Assembly: GCA_963823515.1 (NCBI GenBank)
Contig: CAWGMB010000011.1
Location: 1 to 64,000, forward strand
DNA from: Miltoncostaea sp963823515
GTDB lineage: Bacteria > Actinomycetota > Thermoleophilia > Miltoncostaeales > Miltoncostaeaceae
Direction of reading: 5' to 3'
Length of the DNA stretch: 64,000 nucleotides
Numbering within the stretch: position 1 is the stretch's first letter; each line of letters opens with the position of its first letter. The notes below the pieces were generated by a model. The model did not search any database and was not told where the DNA came from. It was given only the letters and a program-made list of their open reading frames with translations. Positions 7,581-15,633 of this stretch are shown piece after piece. The position numbers were made by a program, and so were the translations under genes.

Positions 7581-8213
7581 TCAGCGCAGGACGATCTCCC
7601 CGTCGGCCGTGGCGATGCCGCAGGCGTGGATGCCCGGACCGGTACCGGGCGCGTAGCGCACCGGCAGGCCGTGATCGGGTGCGAGCCACCCCTCCAGCAC
7701 GGGCTGGTGATCGCCGACCTCCACGAACGTGTACCCGGTGGGCCCGCACGTGTGGCCGGCGGCCGCGTAGCGCTGCTCCTGGATCCGGTGCCGCGCCGCC
7801 GCGTCGCCGACGAGCGCGAGGAAGAACGGGAGCGGGTACTGCGGCATGCCGGCGCTCCTGAAGGTGAGGGTGCCGGGTCTGTCCTCCCTCACCTGGCCGC
7901 TCCGGATGGGAAGGCCGCGCCGCGCCGCGGTGTCGTCCAGGTCGTTCACGCCGAGGCACCACCAGAGCGCCCGGTCCTGCCCCTGCAGGGTGGCCTCCAG
8001 CCATCGCCCATCGTCCTTCGACGGATCCTCGATTCCGAGCAACTCCAGGAAGCACTCGGGTCCGAGCGGCACGATGCGGCTGTTGGTGCCGCCCAGGTGC
8101 GGGCTGCCCGCCACCGAGCCCAGGCCGTGCTCCTCGCGCAGGCGCTCGCTCGCCGCGTCGATGTCGACGACGCCGAAGATGACGTGGTCGATGACGAACC
8201 CCTCATGGTTCAT
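7581..8213 (-). CDS. VOC-superfamily (glyoxalase-like) protein
   Basis: A 210-residue protein starting IDHVIFGVVDID, the typical first beta-strand of a vicinal-oxygen-chelate/glyoxalase-like domain. ECFLELLGIEDP and later VEVGDHQPVLEGW supply the further strands. Related proteins are annotated as glyoxalase-like domain proteins without known substrate. The ATG at 8213 is chosen because GGAGG lies about 9 nt upstream and the longer frame adds only low-complexity sequence. It is the last gene inside the repeat-bounded island. Function is not assigned beyond the fold. Confidence 0.75.
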   Translation of the reverse strand: MNHEGFVIDHVIFGVVDIDAASERLREEHGLGSVAGSPHLGGTNSRIVPLGPECFLELLGIEDPSKDDGRWLEATLQGQDRALWWCLGVNDLDDTAARRGLPIRSGQVREDRPGTLTFRSAGMPQYPLPFFLALVGDAAARHRIQEQRYAAAGHTCGPTGYTFVEVGDHQPVLEGWLAPDHGLPVRYAPGTGPGIHACGIATADGEIVLR

Positions 8214-8484
8214 GTCGCGATCGTCCTCCGGTCGGTGAGGTGCCGGCCTCAGGCGTCTGGCGCCCGCGCCACGGCGTAGAGCTTGCAGTATTTGTAGACG
8301 ACCCCGTCCGGCCGGCGGCCTCGGAGTTGGAGTTGACCCGGGCTCCAAGGCTGCAAACACCGTGCAAACGAACGGCGCCGAATGGGACGCTACGAGACCG
8401 CACGGATCGTGAAGCTAAGTCCGCAGAGACCGCATCAGAAGGGGCTTCTCGGCACGAGACGCTACGGACCGACACGGCCACCAT

Positions 8485-8562
8485 GGGACTTTTAATCCCA
8501 AGGTCGTAGGTTCGAGCCCTACACGGCCCACTCGCGAAAGCCCCACTCCGACGGGGCTTTCG
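8485..8562 (+). repeat. att-like direct repeat, copy 2 (tRNA-Lys 3' fragment plus terminator)
   Basis: This copy starts in the anticodon stem and lacks the acceptor 5' strand, D-arm and anticodon 5' strand, so it is not a tRNA gene. Only one of 78 bases differs from 4717-4794. Just before it, two imperfect 20-bp direct repeats starting GACGCTACG (8386-8405 and 8458-8477) could be arm-type integrase sites. Confidence 0.85.
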
Positions 8563-8677
8563 CGTTCGCGGAGCCGTCTCCGTGAGGCCGCCCCGAGCCG
8601 AGGGATAACGGCCGGGATCACGAGAGGATCCGCGACATCGGTGCGTGTGTGCGGGGAGATGTCCCCTTCAGCGGGAC

Positions 8678-8959
8678 CTATCGTCGGCCCTCCCATTCAG
8701 CCTCCGCCTCGGCCTCCATCGTGGCGAGACGCGTGTAGTAGTCCGGGAACTCGTTCAGGTGTGCGAGGGCGATCCGGCCGGTCATGAGCGGATCGCCGCC
8801 GGTCACGTCCGTCGCGGGGTCATGCGGCCCGTGCTCCATCTCCACCTCGAGCCCCATCCTGAACTGCTCGACATCGAAGGGCGCGGCGCCCCAGTCGATC
8901 CCGATCCGCTCTCCGATCTCCCGCGCCTGCTCGGCGCTGAACCCCGGGCCCTGGCTCAT
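8678..8959 (-). CDS. DUF5661-family protein
   Basis: A small soluble protein of 93 residues. The pattern FSAEQAREIGERIGIDW, then EQFRMGLEVEMEHG, DPLMTGRIALAHLNEFPDYY and MEAEAEAEWE, is that of the widespread DUF5661 family found in bacteria and phages. No catalytic residues are known for the family. GGAGGAACG precedes the ATG. It lies outside the island, 115 bp beyond the repeat, and reads in the same direction as the two small genes upstream of it. Confidence 0.75.
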   Translation of the reverse strand: MSQGPGFSAEQAREIGERIGIDWGAAPFDVEQFRMGLEVEMEHGPHDPATDVTGGDPLMTGRIALAHLNEFPDYYTRLATMEAEAEAEWEGRR

Positions 8960-9040
8960 CGTTCCTCCATTCGTGACGGTGGGCGGCGTAAGGCGGTCTG
9001 CCCGACGCTCGCGGATTGCAGAAGCGGACCGGCCGACGGC

Positions 9041-9198
9041 CTATCCGGCCGCCGACATCCACTGCTTCGAGAAGAAATGCAGCGCCTTCTTGGTCTCCTG
9101 CTCACCGGAGAGGTCGATGCCCTTCTCATGAGGAACGCGCGGGTCTCGGCGGCGACCTGGAACGCCTCCGAGGGCGCGGACTGCCCTAACGGCTCCAC
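9041..9198 (-). pseudogene. Small conserved-looking protein broken by a one-base deletion
   Basis: A GTG at 9198 overlaps the end of the amphi-Trp gene and opens a frame encoding SEAFQVAAETRAFLM. The sensible continuation, KGIDLSGEQETKKALHFFSK, is one frame away and runs to the stop at 9041. Adding one base at about 9125-9128 (ATGAGAAG to ATGGAGAAG) would join them into a protein of about 52 residues. Either the gene is a recent pseudogene or the assembly lost a base. Family unknown. Confidence 0.5.
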
Positions 9199-9410
9199 GT
9201 GAGCTCGATCTCGAACTCCGTCTCATCCTCGCCGACCTCGATCTCCAGCTCGAGGCGGACCTGATCGGCGACGTGGATTCGGACGTGCTTGCCGCCCCAG
9301 TCGAGCTCCACATCGTTGTGCGAGGCCAGCCCGTCGGCGATCGCGCGCAGGCGCGACGCCGCCTCCTCGCGCGAGAGGGTCTCCTTGCTTTCGATCTTGA
9401 GGATGTCCAT
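9186..9410 (-). CDS. amphi-Trp domain-containing protein
   Basis: A 74-residue protein with an N-terminal helix (SREEAASRLRAIADGL) and a C-terminal amphipathic strand with alternating acidic and hydrophobic residues ending in ELTWS. This matches the small amphi-Trp domain family. GGAGG lies 5 nt before the ATG at 9410, which decides the start over the longer frame at 9437. Its end overlaps the start of the broken small gene, so the two were probably co-translated. Function unknown. Confidence 0.7.
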   Translation of the reverse strand: MDILKIESKETLSREEAASRLRAIADGLASHNDVELDWGGKHVRIHVADQVRLELEIEVGEDETEFEIELTWSR

Positions 9411-9549
9411 CTCAGCCTCCTGAGGACGAGCCGGCACCGGAGAGTCCGGTTCGGCGGATGAAAACGGGTGACACCTGAAGGCGACCCCCTCCCGGAAGCC
9501 GGACCGGTTCGGCCCGCAGGCACGCCGGCTCCCTCTCGTACCTCATTGC

Positions 9550-11307
9550 TCAGGCCGTCGCGAACGCCTCCAGGTCGTGCGCTCCGGTCAACCGTCCGGC
9601 ACGCCAGGGGACGATCGCCAGCCGCTCCGCCTCCGCCCGCACCTCGTCGATCAGCGCGTGCTCGCGCCCCGCGCGCGCGCGGAGGGTGGGATCGGTGACA
9701 CCGGCGAGGGCCAGGCTCTGGTTGACGATCCAGGAGAAGGGGGCGATGCCCGCCCGCGCGAGATCCGCGGCCAGCCGCTCGGCCTCGTGAACCGGCGTCG
9801 CCTCAGGCAGCGTCACTATGAGGATCCGGGTGTAATCGGGATCGCGCAGGCGCGGCAGGAGCTCGGAGACGTCGCGCGGGACCTCTGCGTTGGTGCGCCC
9901 CACCTCGCGGTGATATGCCTCGGCCGAGTCGAGGAGCAGGAGCGTGTGGCCCGTCGGCGCCGTGTCCAGCACGACGAACCCGTCCTCGCCCTGGGCGACG
10001 GTCCGGGCGAAGGCACGGAAGACGGCGATCTCCTCGGTGCAGGGCGAGCGCAGGTCCTCCTCGAGGAGGGCGCGCCCCTGCGCGTCGAGGCCGGCGCCGG
10101 CCTCGCGCATCACCTGGGCGCTGTACGCGGCCGTCTCGGCGCGCGGGTCGATCCTGGAGACGGTCAGTCCGTTGAGCACGCCGGCGACGGTCGCCTCGAC
10201 GTGGGCCGCCGGGTCGGTCGTGGACAGGTTCACGTGATGGCCGCGGCGCGCCAGCTCGGCCGCGATGGCGGCGGCGATCGTCGTCTTGCCGACGCCGCCC
10301 TTCCCCATCGTCATGATCACGCCCGGGCCGCCGGCCTCGAGGGCGTCGACGAGGTCGGCGAGCGGCGCCTCGGCGACCTGCGTGCCCGACTCCTCGGCGC
10401 CCGCCTGCGGTGATCGGCCCGAGTCGAGCACCGCGCCGAGAGCGGCGGCACCGAGCGGCGCGAACCCGTGCAGCGGAACCTCGACCCGCTCCAGGGAGGC
10501 GAGCGCCTCGGGGACCCGGGCGAGGGCCTGCGCCTGCTGGTCGGCGAGCGCGCGGGCGGTCGGGTCGTCCTCGTCGGCCGGGGAGAACACGCCGTTCAGC
10601 GCCAGCACCTGGCGGCGCATGCCCGCCGCGGCGAGCTCGGCCGAGGTGCGCGCCGCCTCGTCCAGGGCGCTCGGCTCGGGCCGGGAGACCAGCACCAGCG
10701 TCGTGCGCTCCGGGTCGGTCAGGGTGGCGACGCTCTCGGCGTAGAGCGCCCGCTGGCGCTCGAGGCCCGCGAGCGGGCCGAGGCACGAGGTGCCGGTGGT
10801 GTTCTGGTCGATGAACTCGGTCCAGGCGGCCGGCAGGGACAGGAGCCGCAGCGTGTGCCCGGTGGGAGCGGTATCGAAGATGACGTTGTCGTAGGCGCGG
10901 GTGGCCTCGGCGTCGGCCAGCAGCGAGGTGAAGGCGTCGAAGGCGGCGATCTCCACCGTGCATGCGCCCGACAGGCTCTCCTCCATGCTGCGCAGCGCCG
11001 CGTCGGGCAGTACGCCGCGGTAGGGGCCGACGAGCCGCTCGCGGTACTCGCGCGCGGCGACCTCGGGGTCGACGTTGGCCGCGTCGAGACCCGGGACACC
11101 GGCGACCGGCCGGGGGGCGTCGGAGAGCTCGGTCCCCAGCACCTCGTCGAGGTTCGACGCCGGATCGGTGGAGACGAGGAGGACCCTTCGCCCCCGCCCG
11201 GCGAGCGCAACGGCGCTCGCGCAGGCGAGCGTCGTCTTGCCCATCCCACCCTTCCCCGTGAAGAACAGGACGCGCGTCGCCGGCTCGAGGAGGGCACGGG
11301 CATCCAT
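9550..11307 (-). CDS. arsA: ArsA arsenite-transporting ATPase (two tandem ATPase halves)
   Basis: The 585-residue soluble ATPase normally energises the ArsB/Acr3 arsenite pump. Both halves have a deviant P-loop: GKGGMGKTT at about residue 18 and GKGGVGKTT at about 336. Both also have the DTAPTGHT switch motif, at 145-152 and 448-455. The three cysteines that bind As(III)/Sb(III) in the E. coli protein have counterparts at C116 (SGAC), C175 (TSC) and C423 (SPC), so metalloid activation should be retained. The start overlaps the arsD stop by one base (TGATG). No arsB or acr3 gene is seen downstream. Confidence 0.95.
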   Translation of the reverse strand: MDARALLEPATRVLFFTGKGGMGKTTLACASAVALAGRGRRVLLVSTDPASNLDEVLGTELSDAPRPVAGVPGLDAANVDPEVAAREYRERLVGPYRGVLPDAALRSMEESLSGACTVEIAAFDAFTSLLADAEATRAYDNVIFDTAPTGHTLRLLSLPAAWTEFIDQNTTGTSCLGPLAGLERQRALYAESVATLTDPERTTLVLVSRPEPSALDEAARTSAELAAAGMRRQVLALNGVFSPADEDDPTARALADQQAQALARVPEALASLERVEVPLHGFAPLGAAALGAVLDSGRSPQAGAEESGTQVAEAPLADLVDALEAGGPGVIMTMGKGGVGKTTIAAAIAAELARRGHHVNLSTTDPAAHVEATVAGVLNGLTVSRIDPRAETAAYSAQVMREAGAGLDAQGRALLEEDLRSPCTEEIAVFRAFARTVAQGEDGFVVLDTAPTGHTLLLLDSAEAYHREVGRTNAEVPRDVSELLPRLRDPDYTRILIVTLPEATPVHEAERLAADLARAGIAPFSWIVNQSLALAGVTDPTLRARAGREHALIDEVRAEAERLAIVPWRAGRLTGAHDLEAFATA

Positions 11308-11708
11308 CAGCAGCAGCCGCCCTCGCCGCAGCCGCAGCCCTGTGCGCTCGCCGGGGTGGCGGCCGCCACCGGCGCAGACGTGGTGTACGGAGGCTTCTCA
11401 CCGGGAACGGTGACGGCCCAGCGGGCGAGCTGGTCCCGGCTCGGGTAAGCGCCCTCGATCACCTTGCGGCCGTCCACGAGGATGACCGGCAGGGCCTCGT
11501 CGCCGCGCTCGCGCAGGGCGTCGGTGACCTCGCTGTGCGCGACGAACGCATCGGGCTGCTGGGCGAGGTTGAACCGCTCGACCGACACGCCCTCGCCGGC
11601 CAGCCAGTCGAGGTCCGCGGCGAAGCGCGCCAGCTGCGGGTCCACGCTCGGGCCACAGACACCGCTCGAGCAGCACATCGCGGGGTCGAACACCTTGACG
11701 CTCGTCAT
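11307..11708 (-). CDS. arsD: ArsD arsenic metallochaperone
   Basis: The 133-residue ArsD delivers As(III)/Sb(III) to ArsA and is a weak repressor in some systems. The transfer cysteines C12, C13 and C18 lie in the N-terminal MCCSSGVC motif, at the same numbers as in the plasmid R773 protein. The C-terminus carries a Cys cluster (GCGCGEGGCC) like the paired cysteines of other ArsD proteins. GGAGGTGG precedes the ATG. It overlaps arsR by 4 bp and arsA by 1 bp, so the three genes are one operon. Confidence 0.93.
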   Translation of the reverse strand: MTSVKVFDPAMCCSSGVCGPSVDPQLARFAADLDWLAGEGVSVERFNLAQQPDAFVAHSEVTDALRERGDEALPVILVDGRKVIEGAYPSRDQLARWAVTVPGEKPPYTTSAPVAAATPASAQGCGCGEGGCC

Positions 11709-12052
11709 CGGACCACCTCCAGCTCGTCGTTCGAATGGACGCCCACCAGTGCCCCGAGGAGCCCGAGGTGCCGGGCCAGGGCGTCGCGATCGGCGCAGTA
11801 GCAGACACGCGGGCCGTCGATCTCCCCGCGGATCAGGCCGGCCTCCTTGAGCACCTTCAGGTGTTGCGAGACCGTCGCCTGAGAGACCGGCAGCTCGGAG
11901 ACGATCTGGCCGCACACGCAGGTCTCGCGCGCGAGGAGCAGCCGCACGATCCGGATGCGGATGGGATGCCCGAGCGCCTTTGCGACACGCGCGAGACCTT
12001 CGGTGCTCTCGTAGTCGGTGGCGAGGTCCATGGCCTCTCCCAGATCGTTCAT
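11705..12052 (-). CDS. arsR: ArsR-family metalloregulator
   Basis: A 115-residue winged-helix repressor. The DNA-recognition helix reads PVSQATVSQHLKVLKEAGL. A CVC pair at residues 45 and 47 sits in the helix that binds As(III) in classical ArsR proteins, with a further pair in RVCYC. The ATG at 12052 is chosen because it lies just downstream of a good sigma-70 promoter and begins the conserved region. It should repress its own operon until As(III) or Sb(III) binds. Confidence 0.9.
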   Translation of the reverse strand: MNDLGEAMDLATDYESTEGLARVAKALGHPIRIRIVRLLLARETCVCGQIVSELPVSQATVSQHLKVLKEAGLIRGEIDGPRVCYCADRDALARHLGLLGALVGVHSNDELEVVR

Positions 12053-12090
12053 CGTCGATTTACGATAGCCCCCGGGACCCAAGGTGTCAA
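12051..12090 (-). promoter_or_regulatory. arsRDA promoter with overlapping operator
   Basis: On the minus strand TTGACA (12085-12090) and TATCGT (12062-12067) are separated by exactly 17 bp. An inverted repeat ATCGT-N6-ACGAT (12051-12066) covers the -10 element and the first bases of arsR. This is the usual position for an ArsR operator. The predicted transcript starts within a few bases of the ATG. Confidence 0.7.
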
Positions 12091-12102
12091 CGGCGCTCGC
12101 CC

Positions 12103-12516
12103 TCAGCGCGTGAACGGTCGGTCGGCAATGAGTTCCCCCGTGATCTCGCAGCCCGCCGCGAGGGTGTTGAACACCGTCCCGTGCTTTTGCAGGTTGCGGT
12201 GGAGGAGGGCGGCGCGGCGCTCGTCCTCGTCGGTCAACACCCGCAGCTGGTAGCGGATGCGCGTGAAGCGCGGGGGGGCGTCCTGGCGCTCGAGCTCCAC
12301 CCGCACCGACGCACCGGACGTGCGGAAGGGCAGGATCTGCGAGAAGCGCTCGACGTTCTTCAGCAGGCAGGCGGCGAAGGCCGCGCCCAGCAGCTCCGCC
12401 GGCCCGGGGAGCTCGTCCCCCTGCGCCGGCGAGCTGTCGAAGGCGATCCGGCTCTCCCGGCAGGTGACCTCGGAGACGCCGGGCTCGACGATCCGCGCCT
12501 CGACGACGTAGGCCAC
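12103..12516 (-). CDS. OsmC-family protein
   Basis: A 137-residue OsmC/YhfA-type protein of a family that includes thiol peroxidases acting on organic hydroperoxides. The LGAAFAACLLKNVERF helix carries the Cys expected in the middle of the fold. The second family Cys is in the AAGCEITGEL strand. The GTG start at 12516 overlaps the stop of the upstream zinc-ribbon gene by one base (TAGTG), so they are translationally coupled. It reads towards arsR, but a separate promoter lies between. Whether peroxidase activity is present cannot be told from sequence alone. Confidence 0.82.
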   Translation of the reverse strand: MAYVVEARIVEPGVSEVTCRESRIAFDSSPAQGDELPGPAELLGAAFAACLLKNVERFSQILPFRTSGASVRVELERQDAPPRFTRIRYQLRVLTDEDERRAALLHRNLQKHGTVFNTLAAGCEITGELIADRPFTR

Positions 12517-12710
12517 TAGTCGTCCTTCGCCGCGCTCCCGCGCGTGGAGGTGCCGGGGGCCGGAGCGTCGTCCGGCTGGGGGTACTCGGCTCCGCACCAC
12601 TCACAGTGGGTGAGCGGCTCGGCGTACACCACCTCGGTTCCGGCGGGCGTGGACGTCTTGTCGCAGGCCGGGCAGGGGATCGCCTCGGCCGTCTGGCGGG
12701 CGTTGGTCAT
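12516..12710 (-). CDS. Small zinc-ribbon protein
   Basis: A 64-residue protein with two Cys pairs, CPAC (about residue 14) and CEWC (about residue 37), spaced as in rubredoxin-like zinc ribbons. The C-terminal tail is acidic and Pro-rich. GGAGGT lies 7 nt before the ATG at 12710, which decides this start over a GTG three codons upstream. It is coupled to the OsmC gene, so it may be an accessory metal-binding partner; that role is an inference. Confidence 0.6.
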   Translation of the reverse strand: MTNARQTAEAIPCPACDKTSTPAGTEVVYAEPLTHCEWCGAEYPQPDDAPAPGTSTRGSAAKDD

Positions 12711-13037
12711 GTCGAGCACCTCCCTCGGCGCGTTACGGGCCGGTGGCGACCGTCAAGCGAGCGGACGGGTCTGTCTCGACGCTACCGCGGGACGTGCTCG
12801 ACATCGGCGGGGCATCCCCTCAGCCGCGGGCGGGAAAGCCGCAGCCACCGGCAGGCCGGAGGGGCGCGCGATCCGGCCGGCGCGGATACCGGCCTCGGTC
12901 ACCTCGGTTCGGTCACCGCGATCGGCAGCTCGGCGGCGGTGGCGGCGTGCGCCCGTCGGGGCGCGCATCCACGCGGGAGTGCCGCGGCCGTCGCCGCGCC
13001 GGCCGGATCGGACGCGAGGCCCGATCCGGCGGACCGC
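12711..13037. other. No gene recognised
   Basis: These 327 bp are GC-rich with only low-complexity frames (Arg/Pro/Ala-rich) on both strands. I see no RNA structure or repeat I would defend. Confidence 0.4.
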
Positions 13038-13520
13038 TCAGCCGACCTGGAGCGCGGTGACGTACAGGGCCGCCGCGACGAGCGGGGCGAGTGTGCGCAC
13101 GTGGTTCATCCGGACCCACTCGCGGAGATAGACGCCCCAGTACGCGACCCCCTCGGCGCTCTCGGGATCGAGGGCGCCGAGCCGGTCGTTGCGCGGCACG
13201 TGGTAGGCGGCGGTGATCGCGACGACCCCGATCAGGTAGACGGCGGCGCCGAGAAGCAGGTATGCCGAGGACGGCTCGCCGGGGTCGAGGGCCGCGACGA
13301 CGGCGAGGGCCAGGCTCGCGGCAGCGGTACCGAACATCAGCGTCATCAGCGGCGCTCGAGGGGCCTCCCGGTTGATCGACTGCATGGCGGCGGCCCCTCT
13401 GGCCGGCGCGAGCCGCCTCAGCGCGCTCATCGTGAACGTCGAGTAGGCGAAGAAGACGCCCGACACGGCGCCGGCGCCGAGAGCGGCCGCGACGGTGAGG
13501 ATGAGGACGGCCACGCTCAT
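13038..13520 (-). CDS. DUF1772 (anthrone oxygenase-like) membrane protein
   Basis: A 160-residue protein with four predicted membrane helices: residues 1-25, about 60-80, 85-105 and 140-158. The FFAYSTFTMSALRRL segment after helix 1 and the INREAPRAPLMTLMFG motif before helix 2 match the DUF1772/anthrone-oxygenase family. It overlaps the upstream NAD-binding gene by 4 bp, so they form a two-gene operon. Some family members oxygenate polyketides, but bacterial ones are mostly uncharacterised. Confidence 0.78.
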   Translation of the reverse strand: MSVAVLILTVAAALGAGAVSGVFFAYSTFTMSALRRLAPARGAAAMQSINREAPRAPLMTLMFGTAAASLALAVVAALDPGEPSSAYLLLGAAVYLIGVVAITAAYHVPRNDRLGALDPESAEGVAYWGVYLREWVRMNHVRTLAPLVAAALYVTALQVG

Positions 13521-14365
13521 GCCGCGACCATCCCCGCGCTCCAGACGCCGGTCGCCGCCGTGCGGCGGGCGTAGTCGGCGAAGTCGCGCGGTTCGTGCCC
13601 GAGGGCCCGCCGCACGCCGTCGGTGAGGTGCTCGTTGCGCCCGTCCAGCACCTCCTCGAAGAGCTCCGAGACGGCGACGGCCACCTCGGGCGGGAAGCCT
13701 GCGTCGGCCAGGCCGGCGGCGAACTCAGGCGGCGTCACCGGGACGTAGCGGACCTCGTGCCCGGCGGCGGCGCCGAGCTCGGCGGCGGCCTCGGCGAACG
13801 TCATCAGGCGCGGGCCGGTCAGCTCGTACAGCTCGCCGGCGTGGCGGTCGTCGGTGAGCGCCTCCACGACCACGTCGGCGATGTCCTCGGCGTCGAGGAA
13901 CGGCTCGCGGACGTCGCCGCCGGGCACCGCCACGACGCCCTGCCGGACGGCCTCGGCGAACGCCTCGTCGAAGTTCTGGTCGAAGAACGCGCAGCGGACG
14001 ACGGTCCACTCGGCGCCGGAGCGCTGGAGGAGGACCTCGGCGTCGCGCGCCCCCTGCTCACCGCGGCCGGACAGCAGCACGAGGCGACGGACGCCCCGCG
14101 CGACGGCGAGGTCGACGAAGGCCCCGACCGTCTCGGCGGCCCCGGGGAACGCGAGATCGGGGTGGTAGGTGATGTAGGCCGCGCCCGCGCCGTCGAGCGC
14201 CGGCGCCCAGGTCGCGGGCTCGCTCCAATCGAAGCGGGTCGCGCTCGAGCGCGAGGCCGCGCGGACGGGCCGCCCGGCGGCGGCGAGCCGCTCGACGACG
14301 CGGCGGCCGGTGGTGCCGCGTGCGCCGATGATGAGGGTCGGCGGGATCGGTGTCGTGCCGGTCAT
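13517..14365 (-). CDS. NmrA-like NAD(P)-binding protein
   Basis: A 282-residue atypical SDR. The dinucleotide-binding motif GARGTTGRRVVERL is at residues 14-27. No Tyr-x-x-x-Lys motif appears in the expected place, which fits the NmrA/NAD(P)H-azoreductase-like group. These proteins act as redox sensors or quinone reductases. GGAGG precedes the ATG. It is divergent from an AraC-type regulator (112 bp apart), which is the likely controller of this gene and of the DUF1772 gene. Confidence 0.8.
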   Translation of the reverse strand: MTGTTPIPPTLIIGARGTTGRRVVERLAAAGRPVRAASRSSATRFDWSEPATWAPALDGAGAAYITYHPDLAFPGAAETVGAFVDLAVARGVRRLVLLSGRGEQGARDAEVLLQRSGAEWTVVRCAFFDQNFDEAFAEAVRQGVVAVPGGDVREPFLDAEDIADVVVEALTDDRHAGELYELTGPRLMTFAEAAAELGAAAGHEVRYVPVTPPEFAAGLADAGFPPEVAVAVSELFEEVLDGRNEHLTDGVRRALGHEPRDFADYARRTAATGVWSAGMVAA

Positions 14366-14465
14366 CTGAGCCTCCGTGAGGTCGGGGCGATCGGGTCCGG
14401 GCCAGTCTCCGGCCGGCGGCGGCGACGCTCCATGGCTCAGGCGCTCAGATCCATGCGCCGTCGTC

Positions 14466-14471
14466 TACGAT
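14466..14471 (+). promoter_or_regulatory. Putative leaderless -10 element for the AraC regulator
   Basis: TACGAT lies 6 nt before the GTG at 14478, and no Shine-Dalgarno sequence is present. Confidence 0.5.
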
Positions 14472-14477
14472 CCCCGC

Positions 14478-15431
14478 GTGGACGCACTCGCGGCCCTACT
14501 CGACGGGCCTCGCGCGCGCGAGGCCTTCCTCCTGCGCTCCGTCATGAGCCCCCCCTGGGGCCTGCGAGTGGAGGCGGAGTCGCCGCTCACGGTGCTGGCC
14601 GTCGTCAGCGGCGACGTCTGGATCGTTCCCGACGATGGCGAGCCACTGGGCCTGCGGCCTGGCGACGTCGCCCTCACCCGCGGCGCCGGCCACTACACGG
14701 TGGCCGACGATCCGGGAACGCGGCCGGACATCCTGATCCTGCCCGGCCAGCGGTGCTGCTCGCAGGACGGGCAGGCGCTCGAGGCGCCGCTCTCGCAGGG
14801 GGTGCGGACCTGGGGGAACGATCCGGACGGTACGAGCGTGATGCTCGTCGGCGCGTACGAGGCCATGAGCGAGGTGAGCGATCGGCTGCTTCGCGCCCTC
14901 CCGCCGGTGCTGTCGCTCGCGGCGGACGAGTGGGACTGCGCGCTCGTCCCCGTCCTCTGCCAGGAGGTGGTGAAGGACGACCCCGGGCAGACGGCCGTGC
15001 TCGACCGCCTGCTGGACCTGGTGCTCGTGGCCTTCCTCCGGGCGTGGTTCGCGCGCCCGGACGCCGGGGCGCCCGACTGGTACACGGCGCAGGCCGACCC
15101 GATCGTCGGGCGGGCGCTGCGGCTCATGCAGACGAACCCCGCGCACCCGTGGACGCTGGAGTCGCTCGCCCGAGAGGCGAGCGTCTCTCGGGCCTCGTTC
15201 GCCCGGCGATTCCGCTCACTGGTCGGGGAGTCGCCGATGGCCTACCTCACCGGCTGGCGGATCGACCTCGCAGCGGATCTGCTGCGCGAGCCCGACGAGA
15301 CGATCGGCTCGGTGGCGCGGCGGGTCGGCTACGGCAGCCCCTTCGCCCTCAGCACGGCGTTCAAGCGCCTGCGCGGCGTCAGCCCACGTGAGTTCCGGGA
15401 GCGGGCGACGACCGCGGCACGCGCCGTGTAG
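14478..15431 (+). CDS. AraC-family transcriptional regulator with N-terminal cupin
   Basis: A 317-residue regulator. The N-terminal half is a cupin ligand domain (LLRSVMSPPWGLRVE, then GDVWIVPDDGEP and LRPGDVALTRG), like the AraC group with a Cupin_6 domain. The C-terminal half has two helix-turn-helix units (WTLESLAREASVSRASFARRF and IGSVARRVGYGSPFALSTAFKR) ending in the classic GVSPREFR. The GTG at 14478 is preferred over the longer frame because a TACGAT hexamer lies 6 nt before it. It likely controls the divergent NmrA/DUF1772 operon. Confidence 0.87.
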   Translation: MDALAALLDGPRAREAFLLRSVMSPPWGLRVEAESPLTVLAVVSGDVWIVPDDGEPLGLRPGDVALTRGAGHYTVADDPGTRPDILILPGQRCCSQDGQALEAPLSQGVRTWGNDPDGTSVMLVGAYEAMSEVSDRLLRALPPVLSLAADEWDCALVPVLCQEVVKDDPGQTAVLDRLLDLVLVAFLRAWFARPDAGAPDWYTAQADPIVGRALRLMQTNPAHPWTLESLAREASVSRASFARRFRSLVGESPMAYLTGWRIDLAADLLREPDETIGSVARRVGYGSPFALSTAFKRLRGVSPREFRERATTAARAV

Positions 15432-15633
15432 CACCGCCGGGAGCGGCAGGACCGGGCGACCCCGAGGGCTGGTGCGACCGGCCCGGTCGTCGCGTCCGGG
15501 GCCGCCCGGCGGGGTGAGGTGGCGGATGTCCGGCCGGGCCGGCCCGAGCCCGACGATGGGGTGTCCTGCCGATGCGAGGCGCGCCCTCACCGGCGGAGAC
15601 TGCAGCCGACCGCACCCGAACAGGAGGAGCACC

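Noticed and set aside
7542..8279. Plus-strand frames opposite the VOC gene
   Set aside because: They are Arg/Pro/Gly/His-rich antisense shadows; the minus-strand frame matches the VOC fold and has a ribosome site.
8485..8530. Second tRNA-Lys gene
   Set aside because: Only the 3' half is present; there is no 5' acceptor strand, D-arm or complete anticodon stem.
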